From an uncultured Oscillospiraceae bacterium (GTDB lineage Bacteria; Bacillota; Clostridia; Oscillospirales; Oscillospiraceae), in contig CAKTFW010000025.1 of NCBI GenBank assembly GCA_934561175.1, positions 1 to 21,755 of the forward strand: a stretch of DNA of 21,755 bases, in the 5' to 3' direction. How positions within the stretch are numbered: position 1 is the first letter of the stretch; each line of letters starts with the position of its first letter. The translations under genes and the position numbers were made by a program. The notes under the pieces are model-generated. The model made no database searches. It was given only the letters and a program-made list of their open reading frames with translations, and had not been told where the DNA came from. Below, piece after piece: positions 13,803-20,980 of this stretch.

Positions 13803-15917
13803 TTAGCGGCGGGAGAACAGCCGATGGAAAAACCCGGCAGCGTGCCGCAGCGCAGAACCGGAGGGATCGAGTGTCTCCTTCAATACCGGCGGATGCTCCA
13901 GGTAATAGCGCTGCGCATTGAGCGGCGTTGTGCCGTCGGCGGGAACGGACTGGTAATTCTGATTGGCCAGCAGCCGTCGTGCCTTGGCATTATCCGAGAG
14001 CAGTGTATGAAGATAGCTGATAAACCAACGCTGCAGCTCCGGACTTTTGACCGGACAGGCAACCTCAACCCGCCGCACCTGGTTGCGGGTCATGATGTCT
14101 GCGGAAGAGATATAAATCCGGCGGTCCGCGTCGGCGCCGAAGCAGTAAATCCGAGAGTGCTCCAGGAAGCGGCCGACGATGCTGGTAACGGTAATGTTTT
14201 CTGTTTTTCCCGGAATTCCCGGAACCAGGCAGCAGATGCCGCGAATAATCAGATCAATTTTCACACCGGCGCAGGAGGCTTCGGAGAGCTTGTCGATCAG
14301 TTGACGCTCCGTCACCGAGTTTGCCTTCAAAATAATGCGGCCGCTGGGACCTTTTGCAATTTCGTTGTCAATCAGGCAGAGCATTTCCTGCTTCATGCTG
14401 TTCGGCGCGACCAACAGTGCTGCGTAATCTCCCTGCAGATTGCCAATCAGCATGTTCTGGAAAAAGCTGACACCGTCGGCGGCAATCTGTGGATCGGCAG
14501 TCATCAGGCAAAAATCTGTATAGAGTGCAGCTGTTTTTTCGTTGTAGTTGCCGGTACCGATCTGGGTGATGTAACGCAGTCCGGCCTTTTCCCGCCGGGT
14601 AATCAGGCAGATTTTTGCGTGGCATTTGAAATTTTCCGGGCCATAGATCAGGCGGCAGCCGGCCTGCTCCAGTGCTTCCGCCCACTCAATATTATTTTGC
14701 TCGTCGAACCGGGCGCGCAGCTCCATCAGGACGGTGACTTCCTTGCCGTTTTCCGCAGCGGTGCACAGATGCTTTACGATGGCGGAGTTGCGGGCAAGCC
14801 GGTAAATGGTGATTTTGATGGAGACGACCTTCGGGTCGTTTGCGGACTGCCGGAGCAGATCCAGGAACGGCTGCATGGAGTGATAAGGATAGAACAGTAG
14901 CACATCCCGCTGATAAATCTGCTCATACATCGGCAGGTCTTCTCGCAGATAGCTGGGATACGCAGGAATATGGGGCGGATAAAACAGCGATGGATCTCCG
15001 CTGAGCTGATAGGCGAAGTCAAACTTGAGCGGACTTTTGCAGGAGAACACCTGGTGCTCATGAATGGAAAGCTTGTCACGCAGCAGGGCGGCAAGTTGAT
15101 CGGCCTTTCCCTGCATCTCAAGCCGCACCGGGGCGAGCCGGTCGCGCTGCTTGAGCAGCTTTTTCATATGTTCCAGAAAATCCGGGCTGTCATCGTCAAA
15201 TTTATCATCGTCAAAGCTGATGTCGGCATTGCGGGTGACAGAGATGATGCTCTGTTCTACAATGGTGTAGATTTTGAAGATTTTTTTCAGATGTTCTGCC
15301 AGAACGACCTCGGTCCGGATGAACCGCAGCTGGCTGCCAGGCAGCTGCACAAAACTGGGGACAGATTCCGGTATGTCAACAATACCGAGCATATTTCGAT
15401 CTTTCCCCTTGAGCAATGCGACGCAGTAGATTGCTTTGTTCTTCAAGTGCGGGAAGGGATGGTTGCGGTCGATGATCTGGGGCGAGAGCAGCGGCCGCAG
15501 ATCCTCTTTATAATAATGGTCAATAAAATCTTTTTCCTGTGCGGTGAGGTCGCTGTAAGCAGCGTCGCAATAGCCCTGCAGCGCCAGCTTGCGGCACAGA
15601 TCGGCATAGACGGCGTCCCGGTATTTGATCATGGGACGGACGGCGTGGAACACATGCTCTAGTTGTTCCTGCGGCGTCCAGCCGCTTTTGTTGTCCGTTG
15701 CATTGGGCGTCAAAACAGACAGATCGAACAGACTGCCGACGCGGACCATGAAGAACTCGTCGAGATTGCTGGTGAAGATGGAGACAAAGCGCAGCCGCTC
15801 CATCAGTGGTACCGTTTCGTCCGCGGCCTCTTCCAGAACGCGCTGGTTGAATTTCAGCCAACTGAGCTCGCGGTTTTGCGTATAGCTTAAATCGTATTCT
15901 GTATGAGTCTGCGACAC
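13803..15917 (-). CDS. ppk1: Polyphosphate kinase 1
   Basis: 704-residue polyphosphate kinase, which reversibly transfers the gamma phosphate of ATP onto inorganic polyphosphate. The N-terminal domain begins with NRELSWLKFNQRVLEEA and has RLRFVSIFTSNLDEFFMVRVG. The two C-terminal phospholipase-D-like domains contain the phosphate-accepting histidine H433 in FKCHAKICLI, equivalent to the catalytic His of E. coli Ppk, and a second conserved segment near RIYISSADIMTRNQVRRVEVACPV. Length is typical (about 690-720). The GTG at 15917 has GGGAGGG 6 bases upstream, so the in-frame extension to 16193, inside ppx, is rejected. It overlaps the end of ppx by 31 bases, so the pair is co-transcribed and probably coupled. 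Confidence 0.95.
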   Translation of the reverse strand: MSQTHTEYDLSYTQNRELSWLKFNQRVLEEAADETVPLMERLRFVSIFTSNLDEFFMVRVGSLFDLSVLTPNATDNKSGWTPQEQLEHVFHAVRPMIKYRDAVYADLCRKLALQGYCDAAYSDLTAQEKDFIDHYYKEDLRPLLSPQIIDRNHPFPHLKNKAIYCVALLKGKDRNMLGIVDIPESVPSFVQLPGSQLRFIRTEVVLAEHLKKIFKIYTIVEQSIISVTRNADISFDDDKFDDDSPDFLEHMKKLLKQRDRLAPVRLEMQGKADQLAALLRDKLSIHEHQVFSCKSPLKFDFAYQLSGDPSLFYPPHIPAYPSYLREDLPMYEQIYQRDVLLFYPYHSMQPFLDLLRQSANDPKVVSIKITIYRLARNSAIVKHLCTAAENGKEVTVLMELRARFDEQNNIEWAEALEQAGCRLIYGPENFKCHAKICLITRREKAGLRYITQIGTGNYNEKTAALYTDFCLMTADPQIAADGVSFFQNMLIGNLQGDYAALLVAPNSMKQEMLCLIDNEIAKGPSGRIILKANSVTERQLIDKLSEASCAGVKIDLIIRGICCLVPGIPGKTENITVTSIVGRFLEHSRIYCFGADADRRIYISSADIMTRNQVRRVEVACPVKSPELQRWFISYLHTLLSDNAKARRLLANQNYQSVPADGTTPLNAQRYYLEHPPVLKETLDPSGSALRHAAGFFHRLFSRR

Positions 15918-16792
15918 AGATATCCCTCCCTGACGCCGTATGGACTGATGTAGATCTCGCCCCGGCAGATTGAGCTGGAAATGGCGTCCATCAGCAGACA
16001 GCCGGGGAGAATCGTATGGATTCGATCGGGGCATTTTTTCAGAATCAGCTGTCGGGCGGTCAGATCCCGCTGGGTCAGCATTTCCGTGATGGCATGCAGC
16101 TCCGCCACGGAAAGCGCGCGGTTGCCATAGGGCTTTTGAAAGTAGTTGTTGCCGATTTTCAGCACAGCGCGAGCTGTTCCGCCGATGCCGCACACACGGC
16201 CGACGCGCAGACCGCCGATTCCGGCACGCTGCAGAGTGTCGTCAATCGCTGCCTGGATGGCGGCAATTTCCCGCTTCTTCGGCCAGATTTTGGAGACATA
16301 GTCCTTGAAAAGGCTTAGAGAACCCACCGGGTAGCTCTGTGCTTTTTCGATATGTCCCCCTGCAACGGTGACAAGCTCGGTACTGCCGCCGCCAATGTCA
16401 AAGAGATAGCCGTCGCTCAGGGTAGTGCTGGTCAATGCGCCGAAATAGCCGAGCGTTGCCTCTTCCTGGCCGGAAAGCACTTCAACCTCCACGCCGGTAC
16501 GCTTGCGGATGGTTTGCACAGCTTCGTCCACATTCTGAATGTTTCGCAGGGACGCAGTGGCAAAGACCCGCAGGGATTCAATCTGAAACTGCCCCAGCAA
16601 AAACTGAAAATTCCGGATGACCCGGCAGGCTTTTTCAATGCCGTCTGTCAGCATGACGCCGCCCTGAATATAGTTGACAAGGCCTGCCATCTCTTTCTCA
16701 GAGAATAGAAGGCGGAAGCCACCACCCTCCGTGAGCTGATAGACGGACAGACGGATGGTATTGGATCCAAGATCCACAATGGCGTATTTCAC
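15887..16792 (-). CDS. ppx: Exopolyphosphatase / pppGpp phosphatase family protein
   Basis: 301-residue Ppx/GppA protein of the short two-domain type. It should release phosphate from polyphosphate ends, convert pppGpp to ppGpp, or both. The ASKHA-fold motifs are YAIVDLGSNTIRLSVY at the N-terminus, ATASLRNIQN, VEVLSGQEEA with the catalytic glutamates, LFDIGGGSTEL for phosphate binding, and VCGIGGTARAV. The GTG at 16792 follows GGAGG by 8 bases and puts the first motif at the usual distance from the N-terminus; the extension to 16858 has no ribosome binding site. It is the first gene of the ppx-ppk unit. No C-terminal HD domain is present, but a separate HD hydrolase gene lies divergently 204 bases away. 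Confidence 0.93.
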   Translation of the reverse strand: MKYAIVDLGSNTIRLSVYQLTEGGGFRLLFSEKEMAGLVNYIQGGVMLTDGIEKACRVIRNFQFLLGQFQIESLRVFATASLRNIQNVDEAVQTIRKRTGVEVEVLSGQEEATLGYFGALTSTTLSDGYLFDIGGGSTELVTVAGGHIEKAQSYPVGSLSLFKDYVSKIWPKKREIAAIQAAIDDTLQRAGIGGLRVGRVCGIGGTARAVLKIGNNYFQKPYGNRALSVAELHAITEMLTQRDLTARQLILKKCPDRIHTILPGCLLMDAISSSICRGEIYISPYGVREGYLCRRLIQNTI

Positions 16793-16828
16793 AACGGATA
16801 CCTCCGATCTCAATTCGATATCTCTCTT

Positions 16829-16857
16829 ATTATAAATTCTTTCTGTGGAAATGCGCA
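16829..16857 (-). promoter_or_regulatory. Possible promoter of ppx-ppk
   Basis: On the minus strand a perfect TATAAT (16834-16829) lies 17 bases from a poor -35 (TGCGCA). The weak -35 suggests an activator or another sigma factor. Confidence 0.4.
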
Positions 16858-16945
16858 TTATTTTTTTGTAAAAAATTTGAAAAATATTGAAGATAGCGTC
16901 GAAGTGGAAAATGATTGCAGAAATGGCCCATTTTAGAGGAATTTA

Positions 16946-16954
16946 TGCTATGAT
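16946..16954 (+). promoter_or_regulatory. Extended -10 promoter of the HD hydrolase gene
   Basis: TGCTATGAT is an extended -10 element. No convincing -35 sits 16-18 bases upstream. Confidence 0.45.
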
Positions 16955-16996
16955 AGTACGCGGAAACTTTGAGAGAACGGAGGGCGTGCGAAGCAC

Positions 16997-17449
16997 ATGA
17001 TTTATACAGATTTAACGCGGAAGGCGATGGAAATTTGCTATCAGGTACATGCGGGCCAGCACGATAAGGCAGGAACGCCCTATGTGTTTCATCCATATCA
17101 TCTGGCAGAGCAGATGGAAACAGAGCAGACAGTTTGCGCGGCGCTGCTGCATGATGTGCTGGAAGAGAGCGATATGACGGCAGCAGATCTGACGGCAGCG
17201 GGGTTCCCGGCAGAAATTGTAGAGGCGGTGGTTCTGCTGACCCATGAGAAGCAGACGCCATATTTGGAATATGTGGCCGCATTGCTGGAAAATCCAATTG
17301 CAAGAGCGGTGAAAGAAGCGGATGTGCAGCACAATGCAGATCTGAGCCGACTTCCAGTTGTTACCACACGCGACCGGATGCGAATGGAAAAATATGCAGG
17401 TGCAAAAGCGCTGTTTGCAGCCCATCCGGCACAGAAAAAGGTGCTCTAA
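16997..17449 (+). CDS. Small HD-domain hydrolase, RelA/SpoT-hydrolase-like
   Basis: 150-residue metal-dependent phosphohydrolase resembling the isolated hydrolase half of RelA/SpoT enzymes. The metal ligands line up as H32 (YVFHPYHLA), H52-D53 (ALLHDVLEE) and D109 (VKEADVQHN, parallel to the family's KLADRLHN). The catalytic Glu-Asp pair of alarmone hydrolases is E56-E57 here. There is no synthetase, TGS or ACT domain, so the likely activity is hydrolysis of (p)ppGpp or a related nucleotide; this is inference from fold and motifs. ATG at 16997 is preceded by CGGAGGG at a slightly long 12 bases. It lies between the divergent ppx-ppk unit and spo0A on the same strand. Confidence 0.85.
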   Translation: MIYTDLTRKAMEICYQVHAGQHDKAGTPYVFHPYHLAEQMETEQTVCAALLHDVLEESDMTAADLTAAGFPAEIVEAVVLLTHEKQTPYLEYVAALLENPIARAVKEADVQHNADLSRLPVVTTRDRMRMEKYAGAKALFAAHPAQKKVL

Positions 17450-17490
17450 TCCGGGCAAAAGCGGAAATATGGCGAAAAAAGCTCGAATTT

Positions 17491-17497
17491 TGTCGAT
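17491..17497 (+). promoter_or_regulatory. Candidate 0A box upstream of spo0A
   Basis: TGTCGAT matches six of seven bases of the Spo0A binding site TGTCGAA and lies about 30 bases upstream of the spo0A -35. This suggests autoregulation, but a 6/7 match can occur by chance. Confidence 0.35.
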
Positions 17498-17527
17498 AAG
17501 TTATTGTGGGGTAAATGGATATTTCAC

Positions 17528-17556
17528 TTGAAAAATCTGGAAATTTATGGTAAATT
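17528..17556 (+). promoter_or_regulatory. Probable spo0A promoter
   Basis: TTGAAA (17528-17533), 17-base spacer, TAAATT (17551-17556). A sigma-H promoter was looked for but is not clear. Confidence 0.5.
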
Positions 17557-17560
17557 TGAA

Positions 17561-17591
17561 TCATCCAATCAAGGATGACAAAGACATTGTC
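17561..17591. repeat. Two overlapping inverted repeats at the start of the spo0A leader
   Basis: TCATCC-6 bases-GGATGA (17561-17578) and GACAA-5 bases-TTGTC (17577-17591) are both perfect and share two bases. In RNA they would be mutually exclusive hairpins; as DNA they could be operators just past the -10. Confidence 0.5.
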
Positions 17592-17641
17592 AAAAAGGAG
17601 AGCTAACCAGAAAGCGAACCAAATATAGGAGAGGAACTACC

Positions 17642-18436
17642 ATGGAGAAACGAGTGACAATTCTACTTGCAGATGGCAATGAAGAATTCTGTGAACACTT
17701 TCAATCAGTCGTCCACACGGCCGAGGGGTTTGAGGTCGTAGGCGTCGCGAACGATGGCGCCCGTGCAGTGGAACTGACCACGGCATTGGAGCCGGATGTT
17801 TTGGTGATGGATCTGATGCTGGCAAAGATGGATGGTCTGGCGGTACTCAAGGCAGTCAATGGCTTGCAGCACCGGCCGGATGTACTGGTGATTTCCAGCT
17901 TTTTAACGGACTATGCGGCAATGCAGGCAGTGAATCTCGGTGTGCGGTATCTGATGCTGAAGCCCTGCGATTTTAATGCAGTTCTGCAGCATTTGGTGGA
18001 GCTGCGTGATGCCCCAAAGTCCCGCCCGGAGTTGATGGAGTTTCCTCAAAAACCAGCAGAGGTGAATGTTGAATCGATGGTGACTTCCATCATTCACGAA
18101 ATCGGCGTGCCGGCACATATCAAGGGCTACCAGTACCTGCGGGAAGCGATTATGATTGCGGTGAACGATATGGAGGTCATCAACGCAATCACGAAGGTTC
18201 TCTATCCACAGGTTGCAAAGACTTTTGCCACAACGCCCAGCCGAGTAGAGCGGGCGATCCGGCACGCGATTGAGGTGGCATGGGACCGCGGCGATCTTGA
18301 GACGCTGCAGAAGTTCTTTGGTTACACGGTTTCCAATACAAAGGGGAAGCCCACAAATTCTGAATTTATTGCGTTGATTGCGGATAAGCTCCAGCTGCAG
18401 ATTAAAAATCGAAACAGCCAGATTCAGCAGGGATAA
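17642..18436 (+). CDS. spo0A: Sporulation master response regulator Spo0A
   Basis: 264-residue Spo0A. The receiver domain (about 1-125) has the phosphate-accepting D57 (LVMDLMLAKMDGLAVL), the conserved serine in VISS and the lysine in LMLKPCD. The C-terminal Spo0A domain begins near ESMVTSIIHEIGVPAHIKGYQYLREAI and contains the DNA-recognition stretch TTPSRVERAIRHAIEVAWDRG, diagnostic for Spo0A. Phosphorylated Spo0A binds 0A boxes and starts sporulation. ATG at 17642 follows AGGAGAGG at 7 bases. The acidic pocket reads ADGN where typical Spo0A proteins have ADDN, so one metal-binding aspartate is a glycine. It is monocistronic, with a leader carrying two inverted repeats and a terminator at 18462. 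It is not adjacent to spoIVB, which is unusual. Confidence 0.97.
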   Translation: MEKRVTILLADGNEEFCEHFQSVVHTAEGFEVVGVANDGARAVELTTALEPDVLVMDLMLAKMDGLAVLKAVNGLQHRPDVLVISSFLTDYAAMQAVNLGVRYLMLKPCDFNAVLQHLVELRDAPKSRPELMEFPQKPAEVNVESMVTSIIHEIGVPAHIKGYQYLREAIMIAVNDMEVINAITKVLYPQVAKTFATTPSRVERAIRHAIEVAWDRGDLETLQKFFGYTVSNTKGKPTNSEFIALIADKLQLQIKNRNSQIQQG

Positions 18437-18461
18437 CGCTGCGCATAGGATATACGGACCC

Positions 18462-18512
18462 GGAGGCCCACTTGTCTTTCTGTTTGCAGAGACAGGTGGG
18501 CTTCCTGTTTTC
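18462..18512 (+). terminator. Terminator after spo0A
   Basis: A long 16-bp stem with one G-T pair (GGAGGCCCACTTGTCT / AGACAGGTGGGCTTCC) is followed by the weak U-tract TGTTTTC. Confidence 0.75.
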
Positions 18513-18544
18513 AGAATCCGGGCCGATTTTTACAGGCGGGCGCG

Positions 18545-18573
18545 TTGCGAAAAACGGCGGAATCTGTTATACT
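18545..18573 (+). promoter_or_regulatory. Promoter of the thioesterase gene
   Basis: TTGCGA (18545-18550), 17-base spacer, TATACT (18568-18573). Confidence 0.65.
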
Positions 18574-18606
18574 AATTCTATCTATAAGCGATGGGAGCGC
18601 GACGCT

Positions 18607-19368
18607 ATGCCCGGTGGAATCCATGAAAAGCAAGTCGATGTAGGACCCGGAGAATCGGACCTGTTTGGGATGTGCCGCCCGGCTGCTATTTTGGACTATT
18701 TGCAGGTGTTGGCGCTGGAGCAAGCAGCGCTGCTTGGAATTTCCAGAGAGGCGATGATCCGGCAGCATAACTGTGTCTGGCTGCTGGCGCGGGAGTGGTA
18801 TCAGCTGCGTCGTCCGATCCTGCGAGGAGAGCACCTGACGATTACTACCTGGCCCAGCCGTATGGTCGGCGCTTCCTTTTATCGGGATTTTGACCTGCGG
18901 GTTCAGGGAGAGCTGGTGGGCGAGGCAGTTTCCATCTGGGTGCTGGCGGATGTGGAAAGCCGGACCCTTTTGCGGGTCTCGGAATTGCCGAAGCTGGCGG
19001 CGGCGCCGCGGCCGGATTGTCTGAAACAGACTGTACCAAAGCGACTCAGTGCACCGCCGGATCTGCAGCCTGCCATGGAGCGGCGAATCCGCTACAGCGA
19101 TACCGATATCAATGGGCATATGAATAATGCGCGTTATGCAGATGTAGTCTGTGACGCGTTGGAATTTGAAACATTACAGGGGCAATATGCGGATTCCATG
19201 CAGATCAATTTTCTGCGGGAATGCCGGGCTGGAGAGACACTGACGATTCTTACCAGCCGCAGCGGGGCAGACGCCTTCGTCCGCGGCAGCGATGCCGCGG
19301 GAACTCCACGGTTTGATGCCAAATTGCATCTTTCCGCCGTGCGGCGAGCAGACGAAAATGACCCTTGA
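18607..19368 (+). CDS. Acyl-ACP thioesterase family protein
   Basis: 253-residue double-hotdog protein of the bacterial/plant FatA/B acyl-ACP thioesterase family. It is expected to release fatty acids from acyl carrier protein in the cytoplasm. The first hotdog spans about 8-125 (NCVWLLAREWYQLRRP, TWPSRMVGASFYRDF). The second spans about 156-245 and carries the hallmark YSDTDINGHMNNARYADV with the family's catalytic Asp/Asn/His residues. ATG at 18607 follows GGGAG by 9 bases and lies about 30 bases past its own promoter, so the longer in-frame start at 18472, within the spo0A terminator, is rejected. The stop codon overlaps the -35 of the next promoter (guaB). Chain-length preference cannot be read from sequence. 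Confidence 0.9.
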   Translation: MPGGIHEKQVDVGPGESDLFGMCRPAAILDYLQVLALEQAALLGISREAMIRQHNCVWLLAREWYQLRRPILRGEHLTITTWPSRMVGASFYRDFDLRVQGELVGEAVSIWVLADVESRTLLRVSELPKLAAAPRPDCLKQTVPKRLSAPPDLQPAMERRIRYSDTDINGHMNNARYADVVCDALEFETLQGQYADSMQINFLRECRAGETLTILTSRSGADAFVRGSDAAGTPRFDAKLHLSAVRRADENDP

Positions 19369-19393
19369 CTTTTTGAATGGGCAAGAGTAGAAT
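19365..19393 (+). promoter_or_regulatory. Promoter of guaB
   Basis: TTGACT (19365-19370), 17-base spacer, TAGAAT (19388-19393). The -35 overlaps the stop codon of the thioesterase gene. Confidence 0.75.
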
Positions 19394-19449
19394 AGCAAAA
19401 ATATATTCTATTGGAAAAGAGATTTTTGGCGGAAAAGGAGTCGGTTAAA

Positions 19450-20928
19450 ATGATGGTAAATGATAATCCCAGCGAAAAGTTCCTGAAGGAAGGACTGACA
19501 TTTGACGATGTGCTGCTGATCCCGGCGGCCAGCGATGTGGTTCCCAGTCAGATCGATCTTTCCACGCAACTGACACAGAAGATTAAGCTGAATATTCCGC
19601 TGTTGAGCTCTGCGATGGATACTGTTACAGAATACCGGATGGCAATTGCGATGGCGCGTGAGGGCGGCATCGGCATTATTCATAAGAATATGACCATCGA
19701 CCAGCAGGCAGAACAGGTGGATCAGGTTAAGCGCTCCGAAAACGGCGTTATCACCAACCCGTTTTACCTGTCTCCGGAGAATACGCTGCAGGATGCAGAC
19801 GATCTGTGCGGTAAATTCCGGATTTCCGGCGTTCCCATTTGTGATGAAAACCGCCGCCTGGTGGGGATTATCACCAACCGGGATATGAAGTTTGAAACCG
19901 ACCTCACGCGCAAGATCGGCGAGGTGATGACGAAGGATCACCTGATTACAGCCCCGGAAGGCACGACGCTAGAAGAGGCAAAGAAAATCCTGGGTGCAAA
20001 TAAGGTTGAGAAACTGCCTATCGTTGACCAGGACTTCCGGCTCAAGGGCCTGATTACGATTAAGGATATTGAGAAGGCGGTTGCGTATCCGAACTCCGCC
20101 CGTGATGAAAAGGGACGGCTGCTCTGCGGCGCTGCAGTCGGCGCGACGAACGATGTGCTGGAGCGCGCTGAAGCGCTGCTGGCCTCCGGTGCCGATGTAT
20201 TGGTATTTGACTCTGCGCATGGCCATAGCCACAATATTCTGGCCTGCCTGCGCAAGATCCGCGAGGCATTCCCGGAAGCACAGCTGATTGCGGGCAATGT
20301 CGCAACCGGTGCAGGTACGGAGGCGTTGATCGAGGCCGGTGCAGACTGCGTTAAGATTGGTATCGGCCCCGGCTCTATCTGTACAACCCGTGTGGTTGCC
20401 GGTATCGGTGTCCCGCAGATTACAGCAGTATATGATGCGGCCTGCGCGGCCAAAAAGCACGGTATTCCGGTAATTGCCGACGGCGGTATTCATTACTCCG
20501 GCGACTGCGTTAAGGCGCTGGCTGCAGGTGCGTCTACCATTATGATCGGCTCGCTCTTTGCTGGTTGTGAGGAGAGCCCCGGTGAGACGGAGATTTATCA
20601 GGGCCGTCAGTTTAAGGTCTATCGCGGCATGGGATCACTGGCTGCGATGGCACAGGGAAGTAAGGATCGCTATTTCCAGAGTGGCAACACGAAGCTGGTA
20701 CCGGAAGGCGTGGAAGGCCGGGTCCCGTTCCGCGGCAGTTTGTCCGACAATGTATTCCAGCTGCTGGGCGGTATCCGCTCCGGTATGGGGTACTGCGGCA
20801 CGCGCACCATTCCGGAACTGCAGGCCCGCGGCCAGTTTATCCGGATTACCAATGCCGGCCTGGTCGAGAGTCATCCCCACGATATCAGCATTACAAAGGA
20901 AGCCCCGAACTACACGGTCAAGGGCTGA
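19450..20928 (+). CDS. guaB: IMP dehydrogenase
   Basis: 492-residue inosine-5'-monophosphate dehydrogenase, the NAD-dependent step from IMP to XMP that commits purines to GTP. The N-terminal barrel starts with LTFDDVLLIPAASDV, and two CBS domains are inserted at about 95-220 (MTKDHLITAPEGTTLEEA in the second). The catalytic loop GIGPGSICTTRVVAGIGVPQ carries the nucleophile C311. IADGGIHYSGDCVKALAAGAS, MGSLAAMAQGSKDRYF and the arginine-containing flap toward the C-terminus are also present. Length is standard (about 485-500). ATG at 19450 follows AAAGGAG by 9 bases, and a second ATG at 19453 is an equally good start. Its own promoter lies at 19365-19393 and a terminator hairpin at 20941. Because IMPDH controls the GTP pool, it is functionally close to the alarmone-type genes nearby. 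Confidence 0.97.
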   Translation: MMVNDNPSEKFLKEGLTFDDVLLIPAASDVVPSQIDLSTQLTQKIKLNIPLLSSAMDTVTEYRMAIAMAREGGIGIIHKNMTIDQQAEQVDQVKRSENGVITNPFYLSPENTLQDADDLCGKFRISGVPICDENRRLVGIITNRDMKFETDLTRKIGEVMTKDHLITAPEGTTLEEAKKILGANKVEKLPIVDQDFRLKGLITIKDIEKAVAYPNSARDEKGRLLCGAAVGATNDVLERAEALLASGADVLVFDSAHGHSHNILACLRKIREAFPEAQLIAGNVATGAGTEALIEAGADCVKIGIGPGSICTTRVVAGIGVPQITAVYDAACAAKKHGIPVIADGGIHYSGDCVKALAAGASTIMIGSLFAGCEESPGETEIYQGRQFKVYRGMGSLAAMAQGSKDRYFQSGNTKLVPEGVEGRVPFRGSLSDNVFQLLGGIRSGMGYCGTRTIPELQARGQFIRITNAGLVESHPHDISITKEAPNYTVKG

Positions 20929-20940
20929 ACCACTGCGTAA

Positions 20941-20965
20941 GGGCCAGAGTTTTCTGGCCCTTTTT
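20941..20965 (+). terminator. Terminator after guaB
   Basis: An 8-bp perfect stem (GGGCCAGA / TCTGGCCC) with a GTTT loop and T5. The ribosome binding site of the next gene starts five bases later. Confidence 0.88.
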
Positions 20966-20980
20966 CTATAGGAGGAAGCT

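Noticed and set aside
13755..14900. 381-residue plus-strand open frame opposite ppk
   Set aside because: It is antisense to the well-supported ppk1 gene and begins within the terminator region.
15918..16193. N-terminal extension of ppk inside ppx
   Set aside because: The in-frame extension overlaps ppx coding sequence in another frame. A good ribosome binding site sits before the GTG at 15917, giving the standard Ppk1 N-terminus.
17450..17560. Sigma-H promoter of spo0A
   Set aside because: GGATATT followed by GGAAAT has roughly suitable spacing but does not match the -10 consensus well; the sigma-A-like pair at 17528-17556 is better.
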